Counted from the stretch's first letter, positions 8,636-17,775 are shown. The stretch is 64,000 nt of DNA from Vibrio taketomensis (GCF_009938165.1 NZ_AP019649.1:1612001-1676000); one strand, 5' to 3'. Notes: a model not told the origin generated them from the sequence alone. A program made the numbers and translations.

Positions 8636-10006
8636 AGTTGGAAACCAAAGCTCTATATGCAAACCACCTTGCTGCCGATTACGCGCTTTTACTTGCCCTC
8701 GCATCAAATGCATCGCTTCTTTAACGATAGCGAGACCAAGACCATAGCCGCCTGATTTCTTATCTCTTGATGATTCAATACGTGCAAACGGTTGAAATAT
8801 GTTTTCTAACCATTGTTCTGCAATACCTGGCCCATTGTCTCGTACCACAACGACCTGATAATCAGTGTCCTGATCACTCTTATGACACAACACCACTTCG
8901 ATAGTCGCCCCTGCTCCAGCATACTTAATGGCATTGCCAATTAAATTGCTGACGCAGCGAACTACCAAACGTTCATCGGCAATGGCCTGTATTGATTGCT
9001 CGGGTGGCCAAAATAGCAATTGTTGTTCTTGCTTTAATGACAACTGACTCTCTTCTACCTGAGCGCTAACGTAACTCTCGAGAAGAACCGGCTTTAGATC
9101 GACTTCATAGCGCGCGTTTTCAATTCGCGAATAGGTGAGAATTTCATCCACCAGCGCATCCATCTGTTCAACTTCCCGCTCAACGCGCTCGACCAAACCT
9201 AACTCTTCTTCAGACACTTTGCGCTTTAACAAATGCAAAGCGAGATTTTGTCGTGCCAATGGTGTGCGTAATTCATGAGAAACATCGCGAATTAACCGTT
9301 TTTGTTTTTCGGCCAAAGAATGTATTTGCTCACTCATTTGATCAAAGTCTTCAGCTAACTGATTAAACTCGGTCACTTTCGAGTCCAGTTCATCAACAAC
9401 GTTGACCTTAAATTCGCCTTGCGCCAACTTGTGGCTCGCTTCACGCAAGCGATTCAAAGGCTGTTGGAGTTTACGAGCGAGGATAAAAGAGAACAGCACT
9501 ACGACAAGCAGCGCAATAAAAATCTTACTGACCAAGAGGTAGTTTAAGAAACGATGAGCCGGATGCCATTCGCTAGGAAGCTGCAATACTAGAGTATTAC
9601 CATTCGCCAGCGGCATTCCGATAAGAGGCTTTGCAACGCGTTCGCCCATGTTGGCGCCAAGCTCACGTAGATATTTCAGCTTAAACGCAAAATGTGGGTG
9701 CATATCTCGATGTGTGATTGGCTGATTGTTTTTATCTAGGATAAACAAATAAATCGGCTGGGCATTTTCCCAGTCCGCCAGTTCATCAAGATCGCCCTCT
9801 TCCAACATCACATTCGCTTGATAAGCCAGATCGCGAAATTCGGTTTTAACCTTATCAGGCAGCACTAATACGGTGCGTATCAGCGCCTGTTCCGTTAATG
9901 ATTGAAACAGTAAGATACACAACACCACACCAGACATGTAACAAAATAGCTTGAAGGCTAAGCTACGTCGGTTTTCAAACAAAAATGTCACCCCAGACCA
10001 AGACAC
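8621..10006 (-). CDS. Sensor histidine kinase (HAMP/HisKA/HATPase)
   Basis: A 461-residue inner-membrane kinase. It has a first membrane helix (about 17-38), a periplasmic sensor of about 115 residues and a second helix (about 155-177). A HAMP domain (about 178-232) leads to HisKA with phospho-accepting H244 in DVSHELRTPLARQN. The HATPase domain shows NAIKYA (N box), DNGPGIAEQW (G1) and GYGLGLAIV (G2). The overall form resembles CpxA/QseC. It starts 3 bp after its response-regulator gene on the same strand, so the two form one operon. The signal is unknown. The adjacent TAXI-TRAP transporter is a plausible target or signal source, by inference only. Confidence 0.92.
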   Translation of the reverse strand: MSWSGVTFLFENRRSLAFKLFCYMSGVVLCILLFQSLTEQALIRTVLVLPDKVKTEFRDLAYQANVMLEEGDLDELADWENAQPIYLFILDKNNQPITHRDMHPHFAFKLKYLRELGANMGERVAKPLIGMPLANGNTLVLQLPSEWHPAHRFLNYLLVSKIFIALLVVVLFSFILARKLQQPLNRLREASHKLAQGEFKVNVVDELDSKVTEFNQLAEDFDQMSEQIHSLAEKQKRLIRDVSHELRTPLARQNLALHLLKRKVSEEELGLVERVEREVEQMDALVDEILTYSRIENARYEVDLKPVLLESYVSAQVEESQLSLKQEQQLLFWPPEQSIQAIADERLVVRCVSNLIGNAIKYAGAGATIEVVLCHKSDQDTDYQVVVVRDNGPGIAEQWLENIFQPFARIESSRDKKSGGYGLGLAIVKEAMHLMRGQVKARNRQQGGLHIELWFPTEKAR

Positions 10007-10009
10007 AAT

Positions 10010-10675
10010 TTAATCTCGTACCGATGAGACAAAACTATAGCCTTTGCCTCGAACCGTTTTGATGTGCTGTTTTGACATACCCGCTTCGACTAATTTTCGA
10101 CGTAAATTGCTGATATGCATATCTAGGTTACGATCAAATGGGCTCAGTTCTTTCTTCAAAACTTCGATTTGTAACTCGGCTTTAGAGATCACCATTCCTT
10201 CGTTTCGCACCAGATAATTAAGCAGATCCGATTCTGTTCCGGTAAATGGTAATCCCGAAATCGCATCGCCAAAACTGCCGGCAACGGATGGATTGGTTTG
10301 ACGTTGTTTTTCTAAGCCCACGCGGCGGAAAATCGCTTTAATGCGAGTCAGCAGCTCTGGCACTTTAAATGGCTTAACCAAATATTGGTCCGCTCCGGCT
10401 TGATAGCCATCAAGCATTGACGCTTCATCATTTAGTGCCGTCAGCATAAGAATGGGCGTTGCAAAGCGCTGACAGATGCGACGAGCAACCTGAAAACCAT
10501 TCAATTGCGGCAACATAACATCTAGCAACACTAGATCTACTGAGTTTTTTTCGATGTACTGCAATGCGCTTTCACCACAGTGAACGCAAGTTACTTGATA
10601 CCCTTCAAGTGTGAGAACATCAGAGATCAATTCACACAGCTCGATATCATCATCAACAACCAGAATTCTAGACAT
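10010..10675 (-). CDS. OmpR/CpxR-family response regulator
   Basis: A 221-residue two-domain regulator. In the receiver domain (1-118) the acidic pocket is D8-D10, the phospho-acceptor is D52 in LLDVMLPQ, the switch residue is T79 and K101 lies in VKPF. The C-terminal winged-helix domain (about 128-218) has the typical LDMHISNLRRKL recognition region and ends KTVRGKGYSF. It is encoded just before its kinase gene. It is separated from the TRAP genes by a terminator, so it is probably transcribed from its own promoter in 10676-10764. Confidence 0.93.
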   Translation of the reverse strand: MSRILVVDDDIELCELISDVLTLEGYQVTCVHCGESALQYIEKNSVDLVLLDVMLPQLNGFQVARRICQRFATPILMLTALNDEASMLDGYQAGADQYLVKPFKVPELLTRIKAIFRRVGLEKQRQTNPSVAGSFGDAISGLPFTGTESDLLNYLVRNEGMVISKAELQIEVLKKELSPFDRNLDMHISNLRRKLVEAGMSKQHIKTVRGKGYSFVSSVRD

Positions 10676-10764
10676 TTTTATTCGCCACCAACAAAACAGG
10701 CGCTGATTCTAAATCGCAATTATTATCAGTACAAGTAAAGGCACTATGGAATTTCTTCAGACAA

Positions 10765-10790
10765 GAAAAAGCCCGGCAATTTACCGGGCT
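10765..10790 (-). terminator. Terminator of the TAXI-TRAP operon
   Basis: AGCCCGG and CCGGGCT form a 7-bp stem with a 7-nt loop. The A-run on the plus strand before it becomes the T-run for minus-strand transcripts. It lies directly after the TRAP permease stop codon. Confidence 0.85.
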
Positions 10791-10796
10791 ATTTGA

Positions 10797-13409
10797 TTAT
10801 GCTGCTGCGATGTCAGGCGATGCGTTTTGTTTATTTACCCTTCTGCGTTGCATCAGATAAACCAAGCCAAACAACAAGAAAGCTGGAATCCACATCCACT
10901 CTTTTCTTACGCGTTCGATTGGCACACGCACATCCATAATTTGTTGGTCAAATTGCAGGCCTGCCGCTTCTGCTGGGCTGGCAAAGCTGACAATATCAAT
11001 CAGGGTTTGATTGTCTTGCTCGTACGTCGCAATACCTAAAGCGTCCAGTTTGTCTTGACCTGTTTCGCCCTCTGGCACCTCAAACAATACCGAGAATTCA
11101 CGCATTTTACCCACTGCATCCTCACCACTAATGCGCATGCGAATAACACTGCCCTGCTCTAGCGTTTCAAGTGTTTGTGCTAATTCTACCGGAGCGGTCG
11201 ATTGATAAGGCTCAATCACTTGATCAACCCAATACCCCGGACGGAATAAAGTGAATGCGACTAATAGCAATAAGATGTTTTCGTACCACTTATTACGCGT
11301 GATAAACCAGCCCTGAGTCGCCGAGGCAAAGATCAGCATCGCAACCGTGGAGATAATGAATATCGCGACGCCATGAGCAAAGTCGACATCGATCAGTAGT
11401 AGGTCAGTATTAAAGATGAATAAGAAAGGCAGTGCCGCGGTACGCAAACTATAGTAGAACGCAGTTAAACCGGTCTTAATCGGATCGCCTTTGGAAACTG
11501 CAGCGGCCGCAAATGAAGCTAAGCCGACCGGTGGCGTCACATCCGCCATAATACCGAAATAGAAAACAAACAAATGCACGGCAATCAATGGAACAATAAG
11601 ACCATGCTGCTCACCTAGTGTCACAATAACTGGCGCCAACAAACTTGATACCACGATGTAGTTCGCTGTAGTTGGTAAACCCATGCCTAGGATCAAACTC
11701 AGAACTGCAGTCAAAAGCAGCATTAAAACTAAGTTACCCATCGACAAAATTTCTACTAGGTCAGCCAAAACAAGGCCTACACCCGTTTGAGAAACCGCAC
11801 CTACGATGATACCCGCTGTCGCCGTAGCGATGCCGATACCAATCATGTTGCGTGCACCAGCAACAAGACCTTCACGTAGATCATCGACGCCGTCTTTTAC
11901 ACTGCCGTAATTATGTTTACCGTCTTTACGCATCCAGTTAAGTAATGGACGTTGCGTAAGTACGATAACAATCAGAATTACCGATCCCCAAAATGCAGAT
12001 AGCCCTGGCGACAGACGCTCAACCATCAAACACCAAACCAATACCACCACTGGCAATAAGTAATGCAAACCAGAGAGCAACACTTGGCGCGTGTTCGGCA
12101 ACTGATCGAGTGGTTTGTCAGGGTCTTCCGCTGCTAATGGTTCATTACTCGCTGCGATTTTTAGCAAACCAAGATATACCGCACCTAGCAATACCGCCAC
12201 ACCTTGAAGGGTATAGTCACCAAGTAATGGTTTTAGCCAACCGAGACCATAATAAACAACTAACGAAATACCACTCACTAGAGCAATGCCAAACGCCAAA
12301 CCAACCAGACGATACAGCCAAGGCTTTGAGCGTGCGCTATCAAGTGGCTGCATACCCAGTTTTAACGCTTCAAGGTGCACAATATACAGCAGTGCAATAT
12401 ATGAGATTGCTGCAGGTAAGAAAGCATGTTTGATGATATCAACATAAGTAATACCCACATATTCCACCATCAGGAACGCAGCTGCCCCCATTACTGGTGG
12501 CATAATTTGCCCGTTCACGGAAGAGGCAACTTCTACCGCACCCGCTTTTTCTGCGCTAAAACCAACTTTGCGCATCATTGGAATCGTAAACGTCCCGGTG
12601 GTCACTACGTTGGCAATCGAAGAGCCCGAAATTAAACCGGTTAAACCCGATGCAACAACCGCAGCTTTTGCTGGGCCACCACGCAAATGCCCCAGCATAC
12701 TAAATGCTAATTGAATAAAGTAATGTCCTGCTCCCGCGCGCTCAAGCAATGCACCAAACAAAACAAACAAGAAGACAAAGCTTGTCGATACCCCAAGCGC
12801 GATACCAAATACACCTTCGGTGGTGATCCATTGGTGGTTAGCGAGTGCATCAAGCTGTACTCCTCGGTGCGCTAAGATACCCGGCATCCAAGGGCCAGCC
12901 AAACTGTACACAATAAACACAAGCGCAATAACCGGCAACGCAGGTCCAAGCACTCGGCGAGCGGCTTCAAGCAGCAGCGGTAAACCAATCAATGCCGTTG
13001 CGAAATCACCCGTTGTCAGAATACCCGGACGAGTCGCTAACTGTTCGTAAAGGACAAAGAGATAAAGTGAAGATGCACAAGCAACCAAACCAAACACGAT
13101 ATCAGTATAAGGAACACGGTCGCGAGGAGAGCGTTTAAACGCAGGAAAAACCAAAAAGGCGAGTAAAAGTGCAAAACCTAAGTGAATAGCGCGAGTTTCA
13201 GTGTCGTTCATGACACCAAAACCAATGATAAAAGGCAGTGGTGAGGCAATCCAGAGTTGGAACAATGACCAAAATAGCGCCAATAGCGCAATGGATTTCG
13301 CCATTACACCACCCGGCAGTCGTGCGCCAACATCTTGAGCTATCAACTCTTCAGCCGACGTCGGAGCTGAAGTTGCAGACATCGGTTTATCCATAAACAA
13401 TCTCAACAA
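10797..13409 (-). CDS. TRAP transporter fused 4TM/12TM (DctQM-type) permease, TAXI class
   Basis: An 870-residue membrane protein. It joins the small 4-helix and large 12-helix TRAP subunits in one chain, the usual form in TAXI-type TRAP systems. The large-subunit core shows GLISGSSIANVVTTGTFTIP, VNGQIMPPVMGAAAF and LGMGLPTTANYIV, the substrate and sodium site repeats. The chain ends in a DUF3394-like extension of about 150 residues before a last membrane helix and a basic tail. It is driven by a sodium gradient and takes substrate from the TAXI protein encoded upstream. It probably imports a carboxylate or amino acid such as glutamate, but the substrate is not readable here. Confidence 0.92.
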   Translation of the reverse strand: MLRLFMDKPMSATSAPTSAEELIAQDVGARLPGGVMAKSIALLALFWSLFQLWIASPLPFIIGFGVMNDTETRAIHLGFALLLAFLVFPAFKRSPRDRVPYTDIVFGLVACASSLYLFVLYEQLATRPGILTTGDFATALIGLPLLLEAARRVLGPALPVIALVFIVYSLAGPWMPGILAHRGVQLDALANHQWITTEGVFGIALGVSTSFVFLFVLFGALLERAGAGHYFIQLAFSMLGHLRGGPAKAAVVASGLTGLISGSSIANVVTTGTFTIPMMRKVGFSAEKAGAVEVASSVNGQIMPPVMGAAAFLMVEYVGITYVDIIKHAFLPAAISYIALLYIVHLEALKLGMQPLDSARSKPWLYRLVGLAFGIALVSGISLVVYYGLGWLKPLLGDYTLQGVAVLLGAVYLGLLKIAASNEPLAAEDPDKPLDQLPNTRQVLLSGLHYLLPVVVLVWCLMVERLSPGLSAFWGSVILIVIVLTQRPLLNWMRKDGKHNYGSVKDGVDDLREGLVAGARNMIGIGIATATAGIIVGAVSQTGVGLVLADLVEILSMGNLVLMLLLTAVLSLILGMGLPTTANYIVVSSLLAPVIVTLGEQHGLIVPLIAVHLFVFYFGIMADVTPPVGLASFAAAAVSKGDPIKTGLTAFYYSLRTAALPFLFIFNTDLLLIDVDFAHGVAIFIISTVAMLIFASATQGWFITRNKWYENILLLLVAFTLFRPGYWVDQVIEPYQSTAPVELAQTLETLEQGSVIRMRISGEDAVGKMREFSVLFEVPEGETGQDKLDALGIATYEQDNQTLIDIVSFASPAEAAGLQFDQQIMDVRVPIERVRKEWMWIPAFLLFGLVYLMQRRRVNKQNASPDIAAA

Positions 13410-13478
13410 ACTAAAAGACTAAACCCCATTCAATGGACTCGTACGGAGCTTAGAAACAAAAATAGGAAAATAAATGAT

Positions 13479-13509
13479 GAGAGAAAACGTGGATGCCACG
13501 CTTTCTCTC
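13479..13509 (-). promoter_or_regulatory. Intercistronic hairpin between TAXI and TRAP permease genes
   Basis: GAGAGAAAACGTGG pairs with CCACGCTTTCTCTC around an ATG loop: a 14-position stem with one mismatch or wobble. It lies in the 120-bp gap between the binding-protein gene and the permease gene and lacks a clean T-run. It looks like an attenuator or mRNA-stabilising hairpin that would leave more binding protein than permease. Confidence 0.6.
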
Positions 13510-13529
13510 GATGATTTCAGTTAGATGTA

Positions 13530-14495
13530 TTACATCCAGCCGCGTTCTTTGTAGTAACGAACCGCACCTTCGTGTAGTGGTGCTGATAGACCTGCTTGCA
13601 TCATCTCTTCTTCAGATAAATGATTGAATGCAGGATGTAGACGTTTGAAACGATCCAGATTGTCAAATACTGACTTCACTAGCTGGTATACCAACTCAGG
13701 ATCAGTTTCAGCGGTTGTAGAAAGTACAGCTTTACCACCAATTGACGGGACATCATCAGGGTTGCCACGGTACATACCGCCAGGAATTACCGCTTTGGTA
13801 AAGTAAGCTTTATCGGCGAGAAGTTTATCAATTTCAGGGCCTGTAACCGCAACTAATACCGCATCAGTTGTGGTTGAAGCTTCTTGAATTGCACCATTTG
13901 GGTGACCAACAAAGTAGCTCATTGCGTCAATGTTGTTATCACTCATCGCAGAAGCTTGCTCTGCAGGTTTAAGATCAGAGACAAGGCTAAATACTGATGG
14001 CTCCCAACCTTTCTCTTTCATGATTTGCTCAAACGTATCACGTTGGCCTGAACCTGGGTTACCAATGTTTACGCGTTTGCCTTTTAGCTCATCAAGTTGC
14101 GTTGCATTTGCATCTTTGCGAGCAAGGATAGTAAAAACTTCGCTCTGAAGTGAGAACACTGAACGAATGTTATCCATATCGCCACTGTTTTGGAAAGGAG
14201 CGACGCCATTCAGTGCTTTGTATTGGTGATCCGATTGCATGATACCGAAATTATACTCACCGCTACGCAGACCGTTTACGTTTGCCACACCGCCACCACT
14301 GGCTGGTGCATTACATTTGATGTCAGCACCTGCACGGTTAACAAAGCGACAGATTGATTGACCAGCCACATAGTAAACGCCAGTCTGACCACCAGTTCCG
14401 ATAGTCACAAACTGCTCAGAAGCATTTACATTCTCACTTAGTGAGACGCCACCCAAAGCAATAGCGCAAGCTGATACAAAGGTTAATCCTTTCAT
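13530..14495 (-). CDS. TAXI-family TRAP substrate-binding protein
   Basis: A 321-residue periplasmic protein with a signal peptide (1 to about 25, ending NVNA). The family signature is FVTIGTGGQTGVYYVAGQSI, followed by SGGGVANVNGLRSGEYNFGI and GKRVNIGNPGSGQRDTFEQI. It captures the substrate and passes it to the fused TRAP permease. AAGGAA precedes the ATG. The 120-bp gap to the permease contains a strong hairpin. Substrates of this class include glutamate and other carboxylates, but none can be assigned from the sequence. Confidence 0.93.
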   Translation of the reverse strand: MKGLTFVSACAIALGGVSLSENVNASEQFVTIGTGGQTGVYYVAGQSICRFVNRAGADIKCNAPASGGGVANVNGLRSGEYNFGIMQSDHQYKALNGVAPFQNSGDMDNIRSVFSLQSEVFTILARKDANATQLDELKGKRVNIGNPGSGQRDTFEQIMKEKGWEPSVFSLVSDLKPAEQASAMSDNNIDAMSYFVGHPNGAIQEASTTTDAVLVAVTGPEIDKLLADKAYFTKAVIPGGMYRGNPDDVPSIGGKAVLSTTAETDPELVYQLVKSVFDNLDRFKRLHPAFNHLSEEEMMQAGLSAPLHEGAVRYYKERGWM

Positions 14496-15039
14496 CTAAA
14501 AATTCCTTTTCAAACATCATTGTTTCACCCTGCAAGACAAAAAGTAGAAAATAGGTCATTTCCGCAGAATTAAAACAATATAAATCCAGTATTAATCAGT
14601 ATTTCGGATAATAATTCGAGGTAGACACCGTTAAACGCGTTATAGCAACGTCTGCTTTATCTAAAAAATGTTTTGCTTTTTGCATCATCTTAGATACCTC
14701 AAAGTACAAAAAATTAACACATGAATTAAACATCGAATAGAGAGCAAAACCATTCAATTCTCACCTAGCAAGAATGCATACAAAATTCACTTAAAAATAC
14801 TAGCGAGATTTTCGAACAAACATCACGCTAACCTGATGTTTTAACTGATGTTATGAAAATTAGTGGCAGAATTTTTATATTACTCATCTAATGAGAACAA
14901 ACGTGTACAAACACACGGTTTTTTCATTTATTCGTTCTCACAACAAGATTAAAATGGAGTGAATTGGCTATACCAAACGACTTCAAGGTGCGGGATTTCC
15001 ACACATATTTGGCGTCGGATAAATTGAGAGAGTAATTAC
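14496..15039. other. Intergenic region between the divergent TRAP operon and GDPD gene
   Basis: 544 bp, AT-rich, without a convincing gene. It must hold the minus-strand TAXI promoter and the plus-strand phosphodiesterase promoter. A weak hairpin (CGTGT 14902-14906 with ACACG 14913-14917) is followed by a run of six T. The stretch 14965-15000 (CTATACCAAACGACTTCAAG and following) resembles a motif I recall as dispersed in vibrio intergenic DNA; that resemblance is from memory. Confidence 0.5.
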
Positions 15040-15750
15040 ATGGCATTAACTATTGTTGGTCATCGCGGTGTTGCTGGTCGTTATCCAGAAAACACCCTTG
15101 TCAGTATCCAAGCGGCCATCGACCTTGGATTGAAGTGGATTGAAGTGGATGTACAACCGACCAAAGACAATCAGTTAGTCGTCTGTCACGATCACACGAT
15201 TGATCGCTGCAGCAATGGCTTTGGTCGTGTTGATAGCTATACCCTTGAGGAGCTGCAACAATTTGACTTTGGTGGATGGTTCGCACCTGAATTCAACTTT
15301 CAACCGATACTGACCTTAGAGCAACTATTAACCTTAATTGCTCCGCTTGATATTGGATTGAATATTGAGGTCAAGATTGATACCAACAACTACCAAGATG
15401 CCGTCAGTGCCCTGCAAAACACACTCACAAAATTCAATTTACCTACCCAACGTATTCTTATTTCAAGCTTCGATCATGCCACTCTACGCGCAGTTTACTC
15501 AGCTAACCTCGGCTACCCAATTGCCGTCTTAAGTGAAAAGCTCTCAAATCAAGATTGGCAATTACTTGCAGAAATCAACGCGGTTGCTTGTAACCTCAAT
15601 GCCAACAAAACAAACAAACAACAAGTCGCCAAACTGCAAGCGGCGGGCTATCAAGTGTGGTGTTTTACGGTAAACAATCCAAACAAGTTAAAACACTTGA
15701 ATAACCTTAATGCCATCTTCAGTGACTACCCTGAACGATTTTTAAACTAA
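15040..15750 (+). CDS. Glycerophosphodiester phosphodiesterase (cytoplasmic, UgpQ-like)
   Basis: A 236-residue GDPD-family TIM barrel without a signal peptide, so cytoplasmic. The catalytic pair is in GHRG (H8, R9) and HDHTIDR (H50). The metal ligands E35 and D37 lie in WIEVDVQP. It hydrolyses glycerophosphodiesters, the head groups of degraded phospholipids, to glycerol-3-phosphate and an alcohol. GAGAGAG precedes the ATG. It is a single gene ending in a strong terminator. The length fits cytoplasmic UgpQ (about 247) better than the periplasmic GlpQ class (about 350). Confidence 0.9.
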   Translation: MALTIVGHRGVAGRYPENTLVSIQAAIDLGLKWIEVDVQPTKDNQLVVCHDHTIDRCSNGFGRVDSYTLEELQQFDFGGWFAPEFNFQPILTLEQLLTLIAPLDIGLNIEVKIDTNNYQDAVSALQNTLTKFNLPTQRILISSFDHATLRAVYSANLGYPIAVLSEKLSNQDWQLLAEINAVACNLNANKTNKQQVAKLQAAGYQVWCFTVNNPNKLKHLNNLNAIFSDYPERFLN

Positions 15751-15758
15751 TTCATTTA

Positions 15759-15788
15759 TACAGTACATACAGTACATACAGTACTGTA
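15759..15788. repeat. Short tandem repeat: 9-bp TACAGTACA units ending in a palindrome
   Basis: TACAGTACA occurs twice in full (15759-15767, 15768-15776) and once with 8 of 9 bases (15777-15784). The last unit merges into the perfect 12-bp palindrome TACAGTACTGTA. It lies between the phosphodiesterase stop codon and its terminator. It may be a slippage repeat; no function is evident. Confidence 0.75.
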
Positions 15789-15796
15789 CAAGCTTG

Positions 15797-15834
15797 AAAG
15801 CCGATGCGAATCAAAATTTTGCATCGGCTTTTTT
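15797..15834 (+). terminator. Terminator of the GDPD gene
   Basis: AAAGCCGATGC pairs with GCATCGGCTTT across a 13-nt loop and is followed by a T-run. Confidence 0.88.
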
Positions 15835-15955
15835 ATTTGGCACATGAAAATAAATTCTACCATTTCAATTAGATAGCTTAGATATCACGAAATACTTAAA
15901 TTTAATCGTTCAAATATCACACAAAAGCTATTGACCATAAGGAACAAAACAACTA

Positions 15956-15971
15956 CTGTATACACATACAG
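15956..15971 (+). promoter_or_regulatory. LexA (SOS) box of the sulA-like gene
   Basis: CTGTATACACATACAG is a perfect CTGT-N8-ACAG LexA operator with the alternating TA core typical of gammaproteobacteria. It lies 22 bp upstream of the ATG at 15994, so LexA bound there would cover the promoter or transcription start. Confidence 0.93.
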
Positions 15972-15993
15972 CATGTATATAAGGACAGTTACC

Positions 15994-16389
15994 ATGATTC
16001 ATTCACATACTCAAAGTCGCACTATCTCTAAGTACAATGTTTTGGCGCAACCAACTCAACCAATGAATATTGATGACTCTGTGATGAACCGTCTTGCCGG
16101 ACTGTCTATGCAGCAGCAATGGATTTTCTTTACCGCTGAATGCCCTCGCCCTGATTACTCGCAATTTGCAGCCTCTAACGTTAGCTGCCAAAAAATCATT
16201 CAGCTAAAACCATCTCACTCTCAAAGTGAGGTTCAAATCGTGATTAAAGCCATTCAATCTGGAAACGCAAGTGCGGTGGTTGCTTCATCGCAAATTGATA
16301 GCGTTAATCAATCACTACTATTACAACTTGCATTACGTCATGGCTGTGAAGTCTTTTTTGTTGAAGGCAGAGCACACAAGTTCCACTAA
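15994..16389 (+). CDS. sulA: SOS-induced cell-division inhibitor SulA (FtsZ antagonist)
   Basis: A 131-residue protein. It aligns with E. coli SulA over the core, where QQQWIFFTAECPRP and KIIQLKPSHSQSEVQIVIKA correspond to SRWQLWLTPQQ and [20 protein letters not shown]. The AIQSGNASAVV stretch and the basic C-terminal tail ending HKFH also fit. SulA binds FtsZ and blocks septation after DNA damage. I chose ATG 15994 (AAGGAC upstream) over a start at 15931, because the earlier start would translate through the LexA operator. It is shorter than E. coli SulA (169) at the N-terminus. It is monocistronic with a terminator. Confidence 0.85.
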   Translation: MIHSHTQSRTISKYNVLAQPTQPMNIDDSVMNRLAGLSMQQQWIFFTAECPRPDYSQFAASNVSCQKIIQLKPSHSQSEVQIVIKAIQSGNASAVVASSQIDSVNQSLLLQLALRHGCEVFFVEGRAHKFH

Positions 16390-16420
16390 GTTAAGATCAA
16401 CAAAATCCAGCACTGTCTTT

Positions 16421-16452
16421 GCCCCAACCTTGCGTTGGGGCTTTCTTTTTTT
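16421..16452 (+). terminator. Terminator of sulA
   Basis: GCCCCAAC and GTTGGGGC form an 8-bp stem with a CTTGC loop, followed by a T-rich run. Confidence 0.9.
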
Positions 16453-16523
16453 GCGATTACTCAACCAAAATGTATTGAGCTAATGTCGCTTCTTTTCATT
16501 GTTCGGCATCAGAAAAACTTTTT

Positions 16524-16539
16524 ACGCAAACGTTTGCTT
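16524..16539 (+). promoter_or_regulatory. PurR box upstream of purC
   Basis: ACGCAAACGTTTGCTT matches the PurR operator consensus ACGCAAACGTTTGCGT at 15 of 16 positions. It lies 82 bp before the purC ATG. An extended -10 element (TGG-TATGAT, 16565-16573) follows, so bound PurR would sit in the -35 to -50 zone. Confidence 0.87.
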
Positions 16540-16620
16540 TTTATCTGGCGGCTATTTTCTTTTCTGGTATGATGCTTTGCAAACGTAGTATTCAACTCAT
16601 CTAAACGATAGGAATGTTTC

Positions 16621-17724
16621 ATGAGCCTCGCAGATCAAGTCCTCGCCGTTAACGACGATCTTCCAATTCGCACCAACAAGCCTGTTCACAGTGGTAAGGT
16701 ACGCTCAGTCTACTGGCTGACAGAAGAAGACAGCCAACGTTTAATCAAGGAAAAAGGTTATGATGTTGCACCTGATGCGCCGTTGGCGATTATGGTGATC
16801 AGCGATCGTATTTCTGCTTTCGATTGTATTTGGCGTGGTGAAGGTGGTCTAAAAGGTGTACCGGGTAAAGGCGCAGCACTCAATGCCATTTCTAATCATT
16901 GGTTTGAACTATTCAAACAAAACGGCTTAGCTGATAGCCATATTCTGGACATCCCTCACCCACTCGTGTGGATCGTACAAAAAGCGAAACCAATTAAGAT
17001 CGAAGCGATTTGCCGTAAGTACATCACTGGCTCAATGTGGCGTGCATACAGTAAAGGGGAACGTGAATTCTGTGGCATCGAACTGCCTGAAGGTCTAGAA
17101 AAAGACAAAGTCTTACCTGAACTACTAATGACACCATCAACTAAAGGTATCTTAACGGGTATTCCTGGTGTGCCTGAAGCTGATGATGTGAATATTACTC
17201 GCAAGAACATTGAAGACAACTTCGCGGCCTTTAACTTCTCATCCGTCGCGGATATCGCTGAATATGAAAAGCTGTTGAAACAAGGCTTCAAAGTTATCAG
17301 TGATGCATTAGCCGCTGTTGATCAAATCTTCGTCGATACAAAGTTCGAGTTTGGCTATGTTAACGACGCTGCGGGCAATGAAAAACTGATCTACATGGAC
17401 GAAGTGGGCACGCCTGATTCATCTCGCATTTGGGATAAAGCGGCGTATGAGCAAGGTGAAATTGTTGAGAACTCAAAAGAAGATTTTCGTCAGTTCTTAC
17501 TTAACTTCTTCCCTGACCCAGACATTCTACTCAATAAGGATCGCATGCCTGAACGTGCAGCACTTGCGCGTGACAATGAGCTGCCACTAGAAGCGCTTAT
17601 GGGTGTATCGAAAACTTACACGGCTATTGCGGAAAAAGTGACTGGTCGCCCAATCGTACTGAGCGCAAATCCAAAACAAGAAATCATTGATATTCTTGGC
17701 TCACAATATGGTCTTATCGACTAG
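16621..17724 (+). CDS. purC: Phosphoribosylaminoimidazole-succinocarboxamide synthase
   Basis: A 367-residue SAICAR synthase, which joins CAIR and aspartate with ATP in purine synthesis. Motifs seen: the N-terminal SGKVRSVYW phosphate-binding loop, [16 protein letters not shown], and the [14 protein letters not shown] metal and aspartate-site motif. It is much longer than E. coli PurC (237) but is the usual long form in vibrios, with about 70 extra C-terminal residues. It is cytoplasmic and a single gene. A PurR box lies upstream and a terminator directly after, so it is probably repressed when purines are plentiful. Confidence 0.95.
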   Translation: MSLADQVLAVNDDLPIRTNKPVHSGKVRSVYWLTEEDSQRLIKEKGYDVAPDAPLAIMVISDRISAFDCIWRGEGGLKGVPGKGAALNAISNHWFELFKQNGLADSHILDIPHPLVWIVQKAKPIKIEAICRKYITGSMWRAYSKGEREFCGIELPEGLEKDKVLPELLMTPSTKGILTGIPGVPEADDVNITRKNIEDNFAAFNFSSVADIAEYEKLLKQGFKVISDALAAVDQIFVDTKFEFGYVNDAAGNEKLIYMDEVGTPDSSRIWDKAAYEQGEIVENSKEDFRQFLLNFFPDPDILLNKDRMPERAALARDNELPLEALMGVSKTYTAIAEKVTGRPIVLSANPKQEIIDILGSQYGLID

Positions 17725-17749
17725 CGACGGTTTAATACGTAACATTGCA

Positions 17750-17775
17750 AAGCGCCCTTTTTAGGGCGTTTTTTT
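17750..17775 (+). terminator. Terminator of purC
   Basis: CGCCCT and AGGGCG form a stem with a TTTT loop, followed by seven T. Confidence 0.9.

Noticed and set aside
11993..12433. 146-codon plus-strand frame inside the TRAP permease gene
   Set aside because: It is antisense to conserved TRAP motifs; no ribosome site.
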